From assembly GCA_038229055.1 (NCBI GenBank), contig JBBROU010000001.1, forward strand, positions 1-64,000: 64,000 bases of DNA, written 5' to 3'. The position numbers and the translations under genes are program-made. Shown here piece by piece: positions 25,657 through 35,206 of this stretch. Source of the DNA: JANYJA01 sp038229055 (GTDB taxonomy: Bacteria; Acidobacteriota; Terriglobia; Bryobacterales; Bryobacteraceae). The stretch's first letter is position 1. Every line of letters starts with the position of its first letter. Under the pieces are notes generated by a model that saw only the letters and a program-made list of their open reading frames with translations, was not told the origin of the DNA and made no database searches.

Positions 25657-28600
25657 TTACTTCGCCACCTCGGATACGCAACCAAGACCAGATAGAAATC
25701 CCTTCTGGAATATTTGCGGGCTCGCACCCATATCCAGGTCAAAGCGGACGGTCAATGGAGCTCCACTATTGGTGGTAACCGGAGTCTGATTCTTACCTGC
25801 GCGGAATACCCAATCGTAAGTGGTAACCGTTCCAGCCGTTCGTGCCTTGTCGGCATCTTCGAAGAATCTTGATATTGCCCAGAGCCCGGAGTAATTCGGC
25901 AGGTTGCCGCCGGAGGAAGTGAGTTTTACTTCCTGCGGATTAGCGGGCCACGTAAACGATTTCGCCGTGGCGGCGTCACCACCGTAAGTGAGAGTCTGCC
26001 CGTACATCTGAAGTGTCATTTTGTCGATACCCTCGGTTTTAATGGGCTTCAGCCCAAAGACGAGATGGGGCTCGGCGGTTCCCCCCGCATAAAGAGCATC
26101 CGACAAAGCCGCTGCGCGGTTGAAGAAACCAACGAATGCGGATGTCAGTTGGATGGTACCGCCGGGGACCGATTCATATTGCGAGCCTTTCCTGGTAAGT
26201 AGCTTTTGCAAGCTGAAATCGTAGAAGGTCCACAGCGCACCCTCCTTCGGCTTAAAGATATGATCGATGTCGGCCAGAGTCGCTTCCGCCGTCGCACCCG
26301 CCTTGAATGGGTATTTCGCCGACAGGGTTCGCATTTCCCCGCACAACCCTTTGCCTTTTCCGTTTAATTCCGCGGGTCCGACGCCTCGTAGCACGGCCTC
26401 CACATTGGTGATGGGATCCTCCATTAACTGCTGAACCGTAGTTCCAAGGTGACCCTCTGGGTCTACTCCGAACGTCTGCGCCATTTGCCGCGTGACCGTG
26501 CGAGCACTGCTCGCGTTCGCAAGTGTCTGGGATGCGGCTGCATCATTCGGCGGCCCCGCCACCGCGACGGCCTGTTCGAGCGAGGTCTGGAGAATGACCA
26601 GTGCGTGCATATAATCGCTATTCGTTTGCCCGACATACTGCTCTATGTTGGCGGGCGGCATCACCGTGTGCAGCGCCCTGAAGGCTTTCACCACGTCAGT
26701 CGCATCGACGCCGGTATTCTGGGAAGCAAGCCAGAACATCTCGAGTAACGGAGATTGGGCTCCGGAGGTAAGACTCAGCTTCTGAGCCGCGTCGCGCACG
26801 TCTTTGTATTTCACAATCGAGGAGCGGCGCAAGTATTCACGCCACTGCGCCACAAACGCGGCATGGTAAAGGCTAGTCAACCGCGGTTCCAGATTCGATC
26901 GGTCTATATTCTGGGTACCCTGATTGCCAAGCACCCAAGGTTCACCGTTGAAGTAGCGGTCGTTGTTCTTGATAGCGTCTTGCATAAATCCCCAGCCCTT
27001 CTTGGTGAATGCGCCGGGCACGTCGCGGTTATTGACTACAACCTCAGCCGACCCTGCGAACATGCGGTTGAAGTTCACGGAGGGGTTGTTCTTGTTGGCT
27101 TCGGAGATCATGAAGTTGTAGACCCGGTCGGGTCCGCTGAACCGGGCCAGGTACTTGCGGCCCCGATCGATTGCGAGCGCGTCGTTTTCGGAAGAGAGGG
27201 GATTCGCGAACTTCAGTTCGTTGGTATAGAAGTCGAATTGCTTCTGGGCTAACTGCTGGCGCTCGCTATCCACTCTCTTTCCCTCGGCCCATCGCTGGCC
27301 GAGCAGAGGCGCGAGGAACTGCCGCGTGCTTTTTTCGTGATTCGACGTGGTAATCAGGTAAGCCTTCAGGGTGTCATAAGGACGCCCGTAATCGTCGGCA
27401 GGACTCGGCGCGGGGGGAAGGCCCCTAAGGAGACTCACAAAGCCCTGTTGCGTGGGTCCGAGCAACAACTGCTGGAACCGGCTGAAATAAAGCTTCCGCA
27501 CCTCGGGGTATAGGGGCTCGCCCGAATACAGTCCCCAGCGGAAACTAAACGGGGCACCTTCGCGGTCGTAACGGGTGAGGGTCTCAAGGGATTGGCGAAG
27601 CGTCTCGAGCCGCGTCAGAGCAGCCAAGGATGGCAGCGCCGATCCCGTTCCTTCGTTCGCCACGATGCCGTTTGCCGCGGCGATCGCGGTCGATTCGAGC
27701 TTGCGATTGTTTCGCCACGAGATGAGGAAAGCGATCGATAAGAAAATGCAAAGCGCAGCGGCGGCACCCAACAACCACCTCCGCAAAGCGTTTGTCTTGA
27801 TGTTCGCGGCGCCCGCTCCCATCGCCGCGCGGTCGGCCAGCAGCACTTCTTTGAAGAAGCGGCCCAGAAAAATCCACTGCGGAACTCTACGGCTCGCCGC
27901 GGAAGAGCCGACCATCGCGGGCTGAGGAACCGCAACGCCCTGCCCTCGCTGGAAAATCCGCGTTGCCCCGGCATCGGGATCGACGGATGGCTGCACGACG
28001 GGTTGGCTTGCCTGCGCGTATGCGGCTTCTTGAATAACGATCGGGCGCACCCCGGAGAAATAGAACCCGCGAAGATAGGGGCCGATGGTGAGTTGGCTGG
28101 GCCGGCACAATTCCACAAGGAACGGCACTAGACCGCTCCGCAGTTTGCGGAACTCGCGCGGAAACTCGTAGATACCCGGCGTGTTCACAAGATCGTTCTC
28201 GCGCGATAAAAATTCAGGCCGCTTATCGCTGAGCGAGTAAAACAGCCGATTGAATTCCCCACTCAGGCGTGCGCTCTCTTCTTCGCCGAACACGCCTTTG
28301 GTGTGGGAAACAACGGGAAGCGTCACGCCGAGTACTTGAGTGGATTCTTCGTTGTTCAGATTTCGGACGAAGTCGTGAAAGAACGAGAGACGGTCGGCTT
28401 TGGTGAATAGCACGTACACCGGCGTGCTGATGCCGAGACTCCGGGACAACTCACAGAGGCGGGCGTGCATGGTGCGAGCAGCCTGCAGCGAAGCATCATT
28501 GCCGCCCGGCCGAAGGAAAGCTTCGACATCGAAGCAAACTACCGCGGCACGGGGCGCTTGGCCCTTCTTTCCCACCACAGACGAGATCTTGCGCGGCTGC

Positions 28601-29124
28601 ATTCGCCGGATGATCTGCAGCCACGAGGATGGATCGTCGAACAGTTTCGATCCCACTTCGACGAAAATGGACTTCGCTCCCAGCCAAAGATTGATTAGAC
28701 GGGTTGGGGAAACGTGGCCTTCCTGATAGACCTGCCCTGAAAGAAGTTCCGGCTCGATTCCGGAGTTAATCAGACTGCTGGTCTTGGTACTGCCGGGGCT
28801 GCCAACAAGGAAGATGACCGGAAGATCGTCGAAGCGGCCGCCGCCTTCAATCCGCGCGCCCGCGAGCTTGGATTCGGCCTCGCGCAGCGCCGCTTCGAGC
28901 TCATCCGAAGCCTTCGCTGGAGCCTTCGGCGCGGGAGTTGCAGGTGCCACTTTGCCCGACTTGAACCACAGGAATGCAGCCCCGGCGGCAATCACAATCA
29001 GACTCAGCCCGATGCGGAGGATCAGGCGATCCCAGCCTTTATCCGAAGCCAGATAGCCGATGAAAAAAGCCGCAATCAGGCCGAGCACGACAGCGATGAT
29101 CGTGATGATGATGATTTTCTTCAT
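25657..29124 (-). CDS. tssM: T6SS membrane protein TssM (IcmF)
   Basis: This 1155-residue protein has the full IcmF length. Two N-terminal transmembrane helices (about 4-24 and 36-54) are followed by a cytoplasmic domain with a Walker A motif GSPGSTKT (108-115). A third helix (about 450-470) precedes the long periplasmic part. TssM forms the membrane complex with TssL. I chose ATG 29124 (MKKIII); a longer in-frame extension upstream has no coding character and overlaps tssL. It lies directly after tssL and before the kinase-FGE gene. Confidence 0.95.
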   Translation of the reverse strand: MKKIIIITIIAVVLGLIAAFFIGYLASDKGWDRLILRIGLSLIVIAAGAAFLWFKSGKVAPATPAPKAPAKASDELEAALREAESKLAGARIEGGGRFDDLPVIFLVGSPGSTKTSSLINSGIEPELLSGQVYQEGHVSPTRLINLWLGAKSIFVEVGSKLFDDPSSWLQIIRRMQPRKISSVVGKKGQAPRAAVVCFDVEAFLRPGGNDASLQAARTMHARLCELSRSLGISTPVYVLFTKADRLSFFHDFVRNLNNEESTQVLGVTLPVVSHTKGVFGEEESARLSGEFNRLFYSLSDKRPEFLSRENDLVNTPGIYEFPREFRKLRSGLVPFLVELCRPSQLTIGPYLRGFYFSGVRPIVIQEAAYAQASQPVVQPSVDPDAGATRIFQRGQGVAVPQPAMVGSSAASRRVPQWIFLGRFFKEVLLADRAAMGAGAANIKTNALRRWLLGAAAALCIFLSIAFLISWRNNRKLESTAIAAANGIVANEGTGSALPSLAALTRLETLRQSLETLTRYDREGAPFSFRWGLYSGEPLYPEVRKLYFSRFQQLLLGPTQQGFVSLLRGLPPAPSPADDYGRPYDTLKAYLITTSNHEKSTRQFLAPLLGQRWAEGKRVDSERQQLAQKQFDFYTNELKFANPLSSENDALAIDRGRKYLARFSGPDRVYNFMISEANKNNPSVNFNRMFAGSAEVVVNNRDVPGAFTKKGWGFMQDAIKNNDRYFNGEPWVLGNQGTQNIDRSNLEPRLTSLYHAAFVAQWREYLRRSSIVKYKDVRDAAQKLSLTSGAQSPLLEMFWLASQNTGVDATDVVKAFRALHTVMPPANIEQYVGQTNSDYMHALVILQTSLEQAVAVAGPPNDAAASQTLANASSARTVTRQMAQTFGVDPEGHLGTTVQQLMEDPITNVEAVLRGVGPAELNGKGKGLCGEMRTLSAKYPFKAGATAEATLADIDHIFKPKEGALWTFYDFSLQKLLTRKGSQYESVPGGTIQLTSAFVGFFNRAAALSDALYAGGTAEPHLVFGLKPIKTEGIDKMTLQMYGQTLTYGGDAATAKSFTWPANPQEVKLTSSGGNLPNYSGLWAISRFFEDADKARTAGTVTTYDWVFRAGKNQTPVTTNSGAPLTVRFDLDMGASPQIFQKGFLSGLGCVSEVAK

Positions 29125-29155
29125 GCAAAATCTCTCGGTAGCACCGGCTGGGAGC

Positions 29156-29863
29156 TCATCGGCTTCGGGCCGCGAGGTCGGCCAATTCGGACGCTCCGCC
29201 GGAAAGCGAAATCCGGAAGCTGATGAACAAAACAACCAGGAGCACGAAGCACGCTGCCGCTACGTAGATCCATCGGCGAAGCCAGACGTCCCTTTGAGAA
29301 CCCCGCGTTTCGCCGGCGACGGGCGCCCATGACGGCGAAAGCGCGGATGAATAAGGTCGGATGCGACGGATCTTGTCGGCAATTGAGTCTCGAACCGCCC
29401 TCAATTCTCCTCTGCCGGAGACGCTGTAGCGGCCGACGTAGCCCAACAGCAGACAGAGTTGGTACACCTCAAGAACATCCGCCAACACCTCGGTTTCCGG
29501 AGCGCTGAGCATCCGATCGATGTTGCGAAAGAAAGTCTCGCCCGCAACATGACCCCCGAATATCTCCTCTTGCAGAGGCTTGCGCGGCCAGTCGGAGAAG
29601 AGCGGATTTCTGGAATTCAAAATGGATTCATCCAGAAAAGCTACGACGGCGAACAGCGCGACTTTGAAATCTTCGGGGGCGTAGCCGCGCTTTCGCGAAT
29701 CGGCGTCCGCGGTTCGGATGGCCTCCCGCATGTTGGCCCGGAAAGATTCGGCATCCGAAACAGCCTGGCGGTTGGCGCGCAGACGGACTGTGGCCGTCAG
29801 CATTTCCTGGAAGATCAAAGCGAGATTCTCGGATCGTGGTTGGACGGCAGCGGCTGCGGACAT
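29156..29863 (-). CDS. tssL: T6SS membrane protein TssL (DotU/IcmH)
   Basis: This 235-residue protein has the DotU fold pattern: an N-terminal helical cytoplasmic domain with ALFAVVAFLDESILNS, GGHVAGETFFRNIDRML and LEVYQLCLLLGYVGRY. It ends in a single C-terminal transmembrane helix (about 205-225). There is no OmpA-type peptidoglycan-binding extension. It anchors the T6SS baseplate with TssM and lies between tssK and tssM. Confidence 0.95.
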   Translation of the reverse strand: MSAAAAVQPRSENLALIFQEMLTATVRLRANRQAVSDAESFRANMREAIRTADADSRKRGYAPEDFKVALFAVVAFLDESILNSRNPLFSDWPRKPLQEEIFGGHVAGETFFRNIDRMLSAPETEVLADVLEVYQLCLLLGYVGRYSVSGRGELRAVRDSIADKIRRIRPYSSALSPSWAPVAGETRGSQRDVWLRRWIYVAAACFVLLVVLFISFRISLSGGASELADLAARSR

Positions 29864-29882
29864 ATGAGTTAAGGATTTTTAT

Positions 29883-31238
29883 CTACTGATCGAGCACAAC
29901 CAACAACTCGATTTCGGCTGAAGGGAACTCCCCTGGAACGTACACGCCCACCTGCTTGGTCTCGACGAGATGCGACCAGCATGGGCCGGTCTTGCTTACG
30001 GTGAAATATTGCGTTTCCACGCGAGCTGTAACGGCGGAAGGGGGAACCGAAACGTGAGTCAATGGCAAACCTGGAAGGGCGCGTTTGACCAACTCCCCGA
30101 CGAACTGCCGCGAGCAGACCTTGACGAGTTGCGGCGTTCGGGTAATCAAATCGGACTCGCCCAGTTCAGAGCGAATCGCAAAAATCCAGCTGCTCCTTCC
30201 GAAGCACCGCTGGTCGGTGACTTGGCCCTCGAACAGATAATCGCCCGCCAGTTTCAATGGGATCGAGAGACAGTTGGTCGGCATCACCATCTCGAGATTA
30301 GTGCGGATACGCCGGTCGAGCGTTTCGAAACATTCGTCGGGGCGGTAATGGTCGTAGTGAGGAATGGTTCGGGGATGATCGTCCAGCGCAAAAGTGCACA
30401 GCGCGCCCGCAAGCCGCGCGAGTTCGAGATATAACTCTTCCGGGTGGCCCCGTTTTGTGTAGAAGAGATGGCGAAGAGGAGCGATACCGGAATTCACCGC
30501 ATGCAGGAACCAGAATTTGGCGATTTCGCGAGTAGAGTATCCGGCTGTGGACCCTCCCGCGGTTGCGGAGGTGAGCGACAGGTTCGAACTCTTCTCCTCC
30601 ATGATTTCGAGCAGTCGCTGAAGAAGGCTCATCAAGCGGGGACTGCCTCCGATCTGTAAAGAGGGCGGGATAAAGAGCGGATCCAGAGCGAACTTTCCGG
30701 AACCCGACCGCATGACGCGCGCGATCGGCATCTTCTGCAAATCCGCGTTGTCTTCGATTTCCAGAGTCAGTTGAATATTTTTGCGGGCGAGTCTTACCGG
30801 CTTCTCATCGCGACCGTTGGTTTCATCGTGCAGAACCTTCGTTTCCGGTGAATACCGGAACCCATTCCCAACGTGAGTTTCGTTCGGGGCACAGTTGGAA
30901 CCGTTCTGCCGGATGGGTGGAATCGATAGAAACACCAGCATCTTATCGTGCGTGGGCGGGAACAACTCGTCAATGTTGCGCGGCGCGGGGAGCGCGTCGC
31001 ATTCGGGCATTTGAAAGACGAGGCCGTCGGCGAAAATGCCGCGGGCGTGAATCAGCGCGAGCGTTCCGTTCTGGAGAGCCTCGGCATCAACTTCGCAGCC
31101 GAGCAGGCCGTAGGATTCATACCAAAGCGCCGAAGTGGCGAACTGAATGGAGTCCTCAAAGTAGCGGCTTTGCGCCTGGAAATGGTGGGGACCCAGGTAC
31201 ATCCCTTCCGACCAGACAACTCGTGAAAGTGATTTCAT
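29883..31238 (-). CDS. tssK: T6SS baseplate protein TssK, copy 1
   Basis: This 451-residue protein has the TssK signature at its N-terminus (VVWSEGMYLGPHHFQAQSRYFE) and the family's C-terminal beta region (SIPLKLAG, VKVCSRQFVGELVKRALPGLPLTHV, ALPG and EIELLVVLDQ). TssK connects the baseplate to the membrane complex. It leads the tssK-tssL-tssM-kinase block. A second TssK is encoded at 33800-35158; the two are clear homologues along their full length but differ considerably. Confidence 0.94.
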   Translation of the reverse strand: MKSLSRVVWSEGMYLGPHHFQAQSRYFEDSIQFATSALWYESYGLLGCEVDAEALQNGTLALIHARGIFADGLVFQMPECDALPAPRNIDELFPPTHDKMLVFLSIPPIRQNGSNCAPNETHVGNGFRYSPETKVLHDETNGRDEKPVRLARKNIQLTLEIEDNADLQKMPIARVMRSGSGKFALDPLFIPPSLQIGGSPRLMSLLQRLLEIMEEKSSNLSLTSATAGGSTAGYSTREIAKFWFLHAVNSGIAPLRHLFYTKRGHPEELYLELARLAGALCTFALDDHPRTIPHYDHYRPDECFETLDRRIRTNLEMVMPTNCLSIPLKLAGDYLFEGQVTDQRCFGRSSWIFAIRSELGESDLITRTPQLVKVCSRQFVGELVKRALPGLPLTHVSVPPSAVTARVETQYFTVSKTGPCWSHLVETKQVGVYVPGEFPSAEIELLVVLDQ

Positions 31239-31377
31239 AACCGGCGGCGGAGGTTGTAATTAGAGTTCTCATTTTATATCCGCGCACGCTCCAAAGGTAA
31301 ACCGATACCCCGAAGTGATATCCTCCCAGGGTGACGTTCCGGGGTGTTAAACGCTTCGCGTCCTGATTCTCCTGCTG

Positions 31378-32343
31378 GTGGTGTCCGGCAGCGCGTTGCT
31401 GACGGCGCCATTTCTCGCCTCGTCCCTTGCTCTCGACGAGCATGGAGTCACCATACCCGGGAAAGTGACGTCGAAGAGCGAAACCGTGACGCTTCGCTAC
31501 TCCGACTGGAAACGCTCGTCGGAAGTCACGTTCCGCTATGAGCCTCCCGATTCTCACAGCGTCGGCTTTTTCCAAGCGACCCTCACGCCTGAACAATACG
31601 ATGCATTTCACGTCGGCGATGCTGTTTCGCTTCATTACCTGCCTGCGTCCGACGTGCCCGTCTTGCCGCTCTCCAAGATAATGCGAGAAATGCATGCACT
31701 GCCCATGGTTCGCTTGGCCGATCGACGCACATTCACGGCAGCCAGGCAATTTTTTTGCCGTAGAGTCATCTTGGCGCTGGAAGCCATCGCGGGACTACTC
31801 ATTATTGTCTTCATCTTGCGCAAGACCAGGTCACCGCTGTTCGGCTGGGTTGTCGGTGCCGCCGTCCTCGCGGGCTGCGCAGTGGCATTGTTCTACGACT
31901 TCCCGAGGCCCACGCCGAATCCGGCAGCGGACATACGCCAGACCACCGGACGCGTAAAGAGTCTAAGCGAAATCGAACACCTATTCGCCCAAGACGACTC
32001 GCGCGGTCTCGACACGGCTCAACCCGTGGATGTTGTGGGAGTCGAGTTCGTGCCTACCGGGAGAACTGAATCCGTGGTTGCAATCGATCTGATTGACGCC
32101 GGATCTGTCCCCGGGCTGAAGGAGAACTCAACGGTTCCGATCGACTACGAGGCGAACTCTCCGCGCACGGCTCATATGCAGCGAGCTACCAGAAAGTTTG
32201 TATCGAAAAATATCTCCGGAATCTTCGTGCAGGGCGCAATATTGCTGGCGATCGTGATCGTCTTCTTTGGCATTTGTCATTTATTCGGGCGAGCCTATCG
32301 AGGTTTCGTGGCGAGGGCAACAGGCCCAACGCTTAAACCATGA
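31378..32343 (+). CDS. Membrane protein of unknown function (DUF3592-like)
   Basis: This protein of about 321 residues has an N-terminal hydrophobic segment, a soluble beta-rich part, two helices at about 130-175 (VILALEAIAGLLIIVFIL, GWVVGAAVLAGCAVALFYDF), another soluble part and a C-terminal helix (about 277-297). The soluble parts resemble DUF3592 (VTFRYEPPDSHSVGFFQ, FHVGDAVSLHYLP). The hydrophobic run continues upstream of the only usable start, GTG 31378, back to a stop at 31348, so the real start may be an unusual codon. It lies on the opposite strand inside the T6SS. Confidence 0.65.
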   Translation: MVSGSALLTAPFLASSLALDEHGVTIPGKVTSKSETVTLRYSDWKRSSEVTFRYEPPDSHSVGFFQATLTPEQYDAFHVGDAVSLHYLPASDVPVLPLSKIMREMHALPMVRLADRRTFTAARQFFCRRVILALEAIAGLLIIVFILRKTRSPLFGWVVGAAVLAGCAVALFYDFPRPTPNPAADIRQTTGRVKSLSEIEHLFAQDDSRGLDTAQPVDVVGVEFVPTGRTESVVAIDLIDAGSVPGLKENSTVPIDYEANSPRTAHMQRATRKFVSKNISGIFVQGAILLAIVIVFFGICHLFGRAYRGFVARATGPTLKP

Positions 32344-32360
32344 ACGTGTGCTGATAAAAT
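32333..32360 (+). promoter_or_regulatory. Candidate promoter for the motif-repeat gene
   Basis: TTAAAC (32333-32338), a 16-base spacer and TAAAAT (32355-32360) lie 30 bases before ATG 32391. The -10 box matches at five of six positions and the -35 at only three. Confidence 0.3.
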
Positions 32361-32390
32361 TAACGGCATAATCTCATTTGCGCTAACCCG

Positions 32391-33797
32391 ATGGCACAAT
32401 TTGGCAGGCTCCGGATCAACGAACTGCTCGACCAAGGCGAGATTCGCACCTACCTGGCGGACGATCCGCGAAGAAGCGGCCCGATCCTGCTTCATGTCCT
32501 CCCGAAACAGATGGAAAGCAATCGCGGCTTTGTGGAGCGCGTCGAGCGCGGCCTCAAACTTGTCGGGAGCTCCATCCTAGAGCGAGGCCAGGAGGCTGGT
32601 GTCGAGTACGTTTTGACCGAACGGTTTGTCCCGCATCGACCTTTTCTCGACTGGCTCGAAGATCCAGCCAACGCGAAACCGGACGCTCCCCGCAATCCCG
32701 ATTTTTCGAAAATGGGCCGGTGGGAGATTCCGAAGTTCGCACCAGCACCGCCGATTGCGCGCGTGGATCCGATCTCGTCGGTCTCGGGAATGTTCTCGTC
32801 GGAGCTCGATGACGACTTCGATCCGCTGCTCGAAACTCAAGCGATGAACTTGAGTGAGACGGCAGCGATGCCAATCCCGGCTGCGGCGCCTCCTCCCGCG
32901 GCGGCAACGACACCCGGCGAATTCACCCAAATGTTCCGCGCCGATTCAATCAAAGACATTGAGTCGGCTGAAGCTCAATCGATTCCCGAACAACCGAGTT
33001 TGCCTGAACCGCGGGAAAGTTCCCCGGGCGAGTTTACTCGCATGTTCCAGGCGCCGCCGCGGGAACCGGCGCACCCAGTCTCGGAGCCGGCATCTTTCAC
33101 CCAACTTTTCAAGAACGCGCCAGCCGAGCAAGAGACAGCCGCGGTCGAGGGCGGCGAATTCACCCGGTTATTTCAGGGGCCCGTTGAGCCGCAAACAGGC
33201 GGATTCAAGGCGCCTGCCGCTTCTGAGAAGCCTCCTGTTGCCCAGCCACGACCGACGGAGCCGCCGCCTCAGGAGCCCGGCGCATTCACGCGCATGTTCA
33301 TGTCCCCCTCCGTACCTCCGGAGCCGGTGCCGCAAATGCCTCCGCCGCGGGAAGATCCTCATGCCTTCGAAAAGCACTTCGAAGGTCCCCTTTCGGCTGC
33401 GAATGCGCGAGAATTCGATTTCGACAGGCTGAAAGATAATCCGCCGCCACGTGCTCCACCGGCGCAAAGACCGGCTGGTGAATTCACACAGATGTTTGGG
33501 AAGCCATTCGCCTCGGAGTCGCCTCGCCCGTCGCCCCGGCCGGCAATGGAAGGCGCAACCCATGTTTTTCAAGCTCCCCAAAGTCCGGCGCGGCCGCCGG
33601 CAATGAGCGGGCAAGGCCCCGGTGAGTATACACGGATGTTCGCGCGGCCGGCGGCTGACGCACCGGCAGCGGGACCGGCCGCAAGCGCGGCGCCCCCGAA
33701 AAAAGCGGCAAAAGCCAGCGCGGCGCTCATTGTGACATTAGCCGTTCTGTTCGTTCTCGCCGTAGCCTTGGTCTTATTTTTTGCGTTGAAGCACTGA
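32391..33797 (+). CDS. Tail-anchored motif-repeat protein with kinase N-lobe-like start
   Basis: This 468-residue protein has no family I recognise. Residues 4-90 read like a degraded Hanks kinase N-lobe: FGRLRINELLDQGEIRTYLADD, then ILLHVLPKQ where a kinase has VALKVLP, then a helix and VEYVLTERFV like a hinge strand. The ATP-binding Lys is His and no catalytic HRD or DFG exists. Residues 170-420 are Pro/Ala-rich and disordered and hold seven copies of a G-E-[FY]-T-[RQ]-[ML]-F motif. One transmembrane helix (about 445-465) ends the protein, so the repeats face the cytoplasm. It lies between the two tssK genes on the opposite strand. Confidence 0.85.
   Translation: MAQFGRLRINELLDQGEIRTYLADDPRRSGPILLHVLPKQMESNRGFVERVERGLKLVGSSILERGQEAGVEYVLTERFVPHRPFLDWLEDPANAKPDAPRNPDFSKMGRWEIPKFAPAPPIARVDPISSVSGMFSSELDDDFDPLLETQAMNLSETAAMPIPAAAPPPAAATTPGEFTQMFRADSIKDIESAEAQSIPEQPSLPEPRESSPGEFTRMFQAPPREPAHPVSEPASFTQLFKNAPAEQETAAVEGGEFTRLFQGPVEPQTGGFKAPAASEKPPVAQPRPTEPPPQEPGAFTRMFMSPSVPPEPVPQMPPPREDPHAFEKHFEGPLSAANAREFDFDRLKDNPPPRAPPAQRPAGEFTQMFGKPFASESPRPSPRPAMEGATHVFQAPQSPARPPAMSGQGPGEYTRMFARPAADAPAAGPAASAAPPKKAAKASAALIVTLAVLFVLAVALVLFFALKH
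32916..33641 (+). repeat. Repeated G-E-F-T-R/Q-M/L-F coding motif
   Basis: Clear copies are GEFTQMF (residues 176-182), GEFTRMF (213-219), ASFTQLF (234-240), GEFTRLF (255-261), GAFTRMF (297-303), GEFTQMF (363-369) and GEYTRMF (411-417). Degenerate copies are HAFEKHF (324-330), with Glu in place of Thr, and ATHVF (389-393). Spacing is 21-66 residues in Pro/Ala-rich sequence. Confidence 0.9.
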
Positions 33798-33799
33798 GT

Positions 33800-35158
33800 T
33801 TATGAGCCTTTTTCAGGCAGTAAGATAACCAGTTCCAACTGCGGATTCGGCAGATCGCCCGGTACGTACGCCGCAAGGTTCCGCGCTCGCCCGATCGCCT
33901 CCCAGGCAAGACCGCCCTGCGTCAGACTGAAGTATTGATAATTCATCTTCACCGGGATGGCATTCGGTGGCGTTTGGACGTGGGTCAATGGAACTCCGGG
34001 AAGTGCCTGACGAACGAGGTGCTCGATGTGACTTGCCGAGCATACCTTCACTAGCCCGGGCGTACGGCTAATCAGCTCAGCCTGCGGCATCTCAGCATTT
34101 ACCGCAAGATACATCCTCGTGTTCTTCAGGTATTTATCATCGGCGAGCGCGGTGCCGTAGATGGAATTCTGCATGAGCCGCAGAGGCAGAGAAATACAAT
34201 TACTCGGGACCACGGTTTCGAGCAAGAGACGAATCTTGTCGTCGAGATCCGCGAAGCAAAACGAAAGATTGTCATGGTCGTACTTGGGCAGATCGCGCGG
34301 ATGGATGTCCGGCGAAAACGTGGTGAGCGCGCCCGCCAGCGACAACATGGCCGTGAAGACGCGCTCGGGATGCGCTTTCTTCGCATCGAAGAAGTGGTTG
34401 AGCAGCGGAAAATGCGAGTTGATGGCGTAGAGCAGCCAGAAGCTGGCAATGTCGGAAGCCGAGAAATCAGCCAGGCTTTGGTTCTTTTGACGACGGCTCC
34501 CCGATAACTGGCTGCTCTTCGCCGACAGAATTTCAATTTCGCGCCGAACCACCGAGACCAGGTAATCGCTGCAGTGGAAATCCGTCAAGGGAGGAACGAA
34601 GTAGGGGTCGAGCACGAACGTTCCCGACGGTGTTCGTTTGACCGTCGCGACTCGCAATGCCGTGGCACTGTCTTGCAGCTCATTCTTGGCAAGAAAGCGA
34701 ATGTTCTTCCGGGCAACCTGAATCGGCTTCTCGTTGAGACCCGAATTCTCGTCGCGCATGGGGACGATTTCCGCGTTGTAACGAGTATCGGCATGAAATT
34801 GCGGCGTGGAGACGTTGATTCCGCGCTCACGATAATGCGGAATCGCGAGATAGACCTCGAGATCCTCCTGGTCCGGTTCGTAGCAGGCGGCCAGCGGTTT
34901 GGGACCGGGACCTCCGTCGGAGTTAGGAATATCGAAAATCAACCCGTCCGGAAAGATTCCGCTGGCCTGCGTGACCGCGAGGGCCCCGGCCGCGAGCGCT
35001 TCCCGATCAATCCGCAGAGATTGAAAGCCCCATGGACGAAACTGCAGAGCGTCCAATCGAAACTGCAAGCTGCTTTCGATGAAGCGGTCCTGCAACTGCA
35101 AATGCTGCGGCGTCAGAAACGTGCCTTTCGACCACAGAACGGGCTGGAGACGTTTCAT
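33800..35158 (-). CDS. tssK: T6SS baseplate protein TssK, copy 2
   Basis: This 452-residue protein starts at ATG 35158 (MKRLQPVLWSKGTFLTPQHLQLQDRF). The reading frame extends further upstream, but that part is not TssK-like. It shares the whole-length TssK pattern with copy 1, including ARKNI, LDP.F.PP, VKVCSASHIEHLVRQALPGVPLTHV and AAYVPGDLPN. It is downstream of vgrG on the minus strand and converges with the motif-repeat gene, two bases apart. Confidence 0.94.
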   Translation of the reverse strand: MKRLQPVLWSKGTFLTPQHLQLQDRFIESSLQFRLDALQFRPWGFQSLRIDREALAAGALAVTQASGIFPDGLIFDIPNSDGGPGPKPLAACYEPDQEDLEVYLAIPHYRERGINVSTPQFHADTRYNAEIVPMRDENSGLNEKPIQVARKNIRFLAKNELQDSATALRVATVKRTPSGTFVLDPYFVPPLTDFHCSDYLVSVVRREIEILSAKSSQLSGSRRQKNQSLADFSASDIASFWLLYAINSHFPLLNHFFDAKKAHPERVFTAMLSLAGALTTFSPDIHPRDLPKYDHDNLSFCFADLDDKIRLLLETVVPSNCISLPLRLMQNSIYGTALADDKYLKNTRMYLAVNAEMPQAELISRTPGLVKVCSASHIEHLVRQALPGVPLTHVQTPPNAIPVKMNYQYFSLTQGGLAWEAIGRARNLAAYVPGDLPNPQLELVILLPEKGS

Positions 35159-35206
35159 AGCATTCACAGTAACAAGAGCCTGGAGGCAACGCAAAAATAT
35201 CACCGG

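Noticed and set aside
29125..29235. Longer TssM start
   Set aside because: The added residues overlap tssL and are not part of the TssM family; ATG 29124 begins directly with the first membrane helix.
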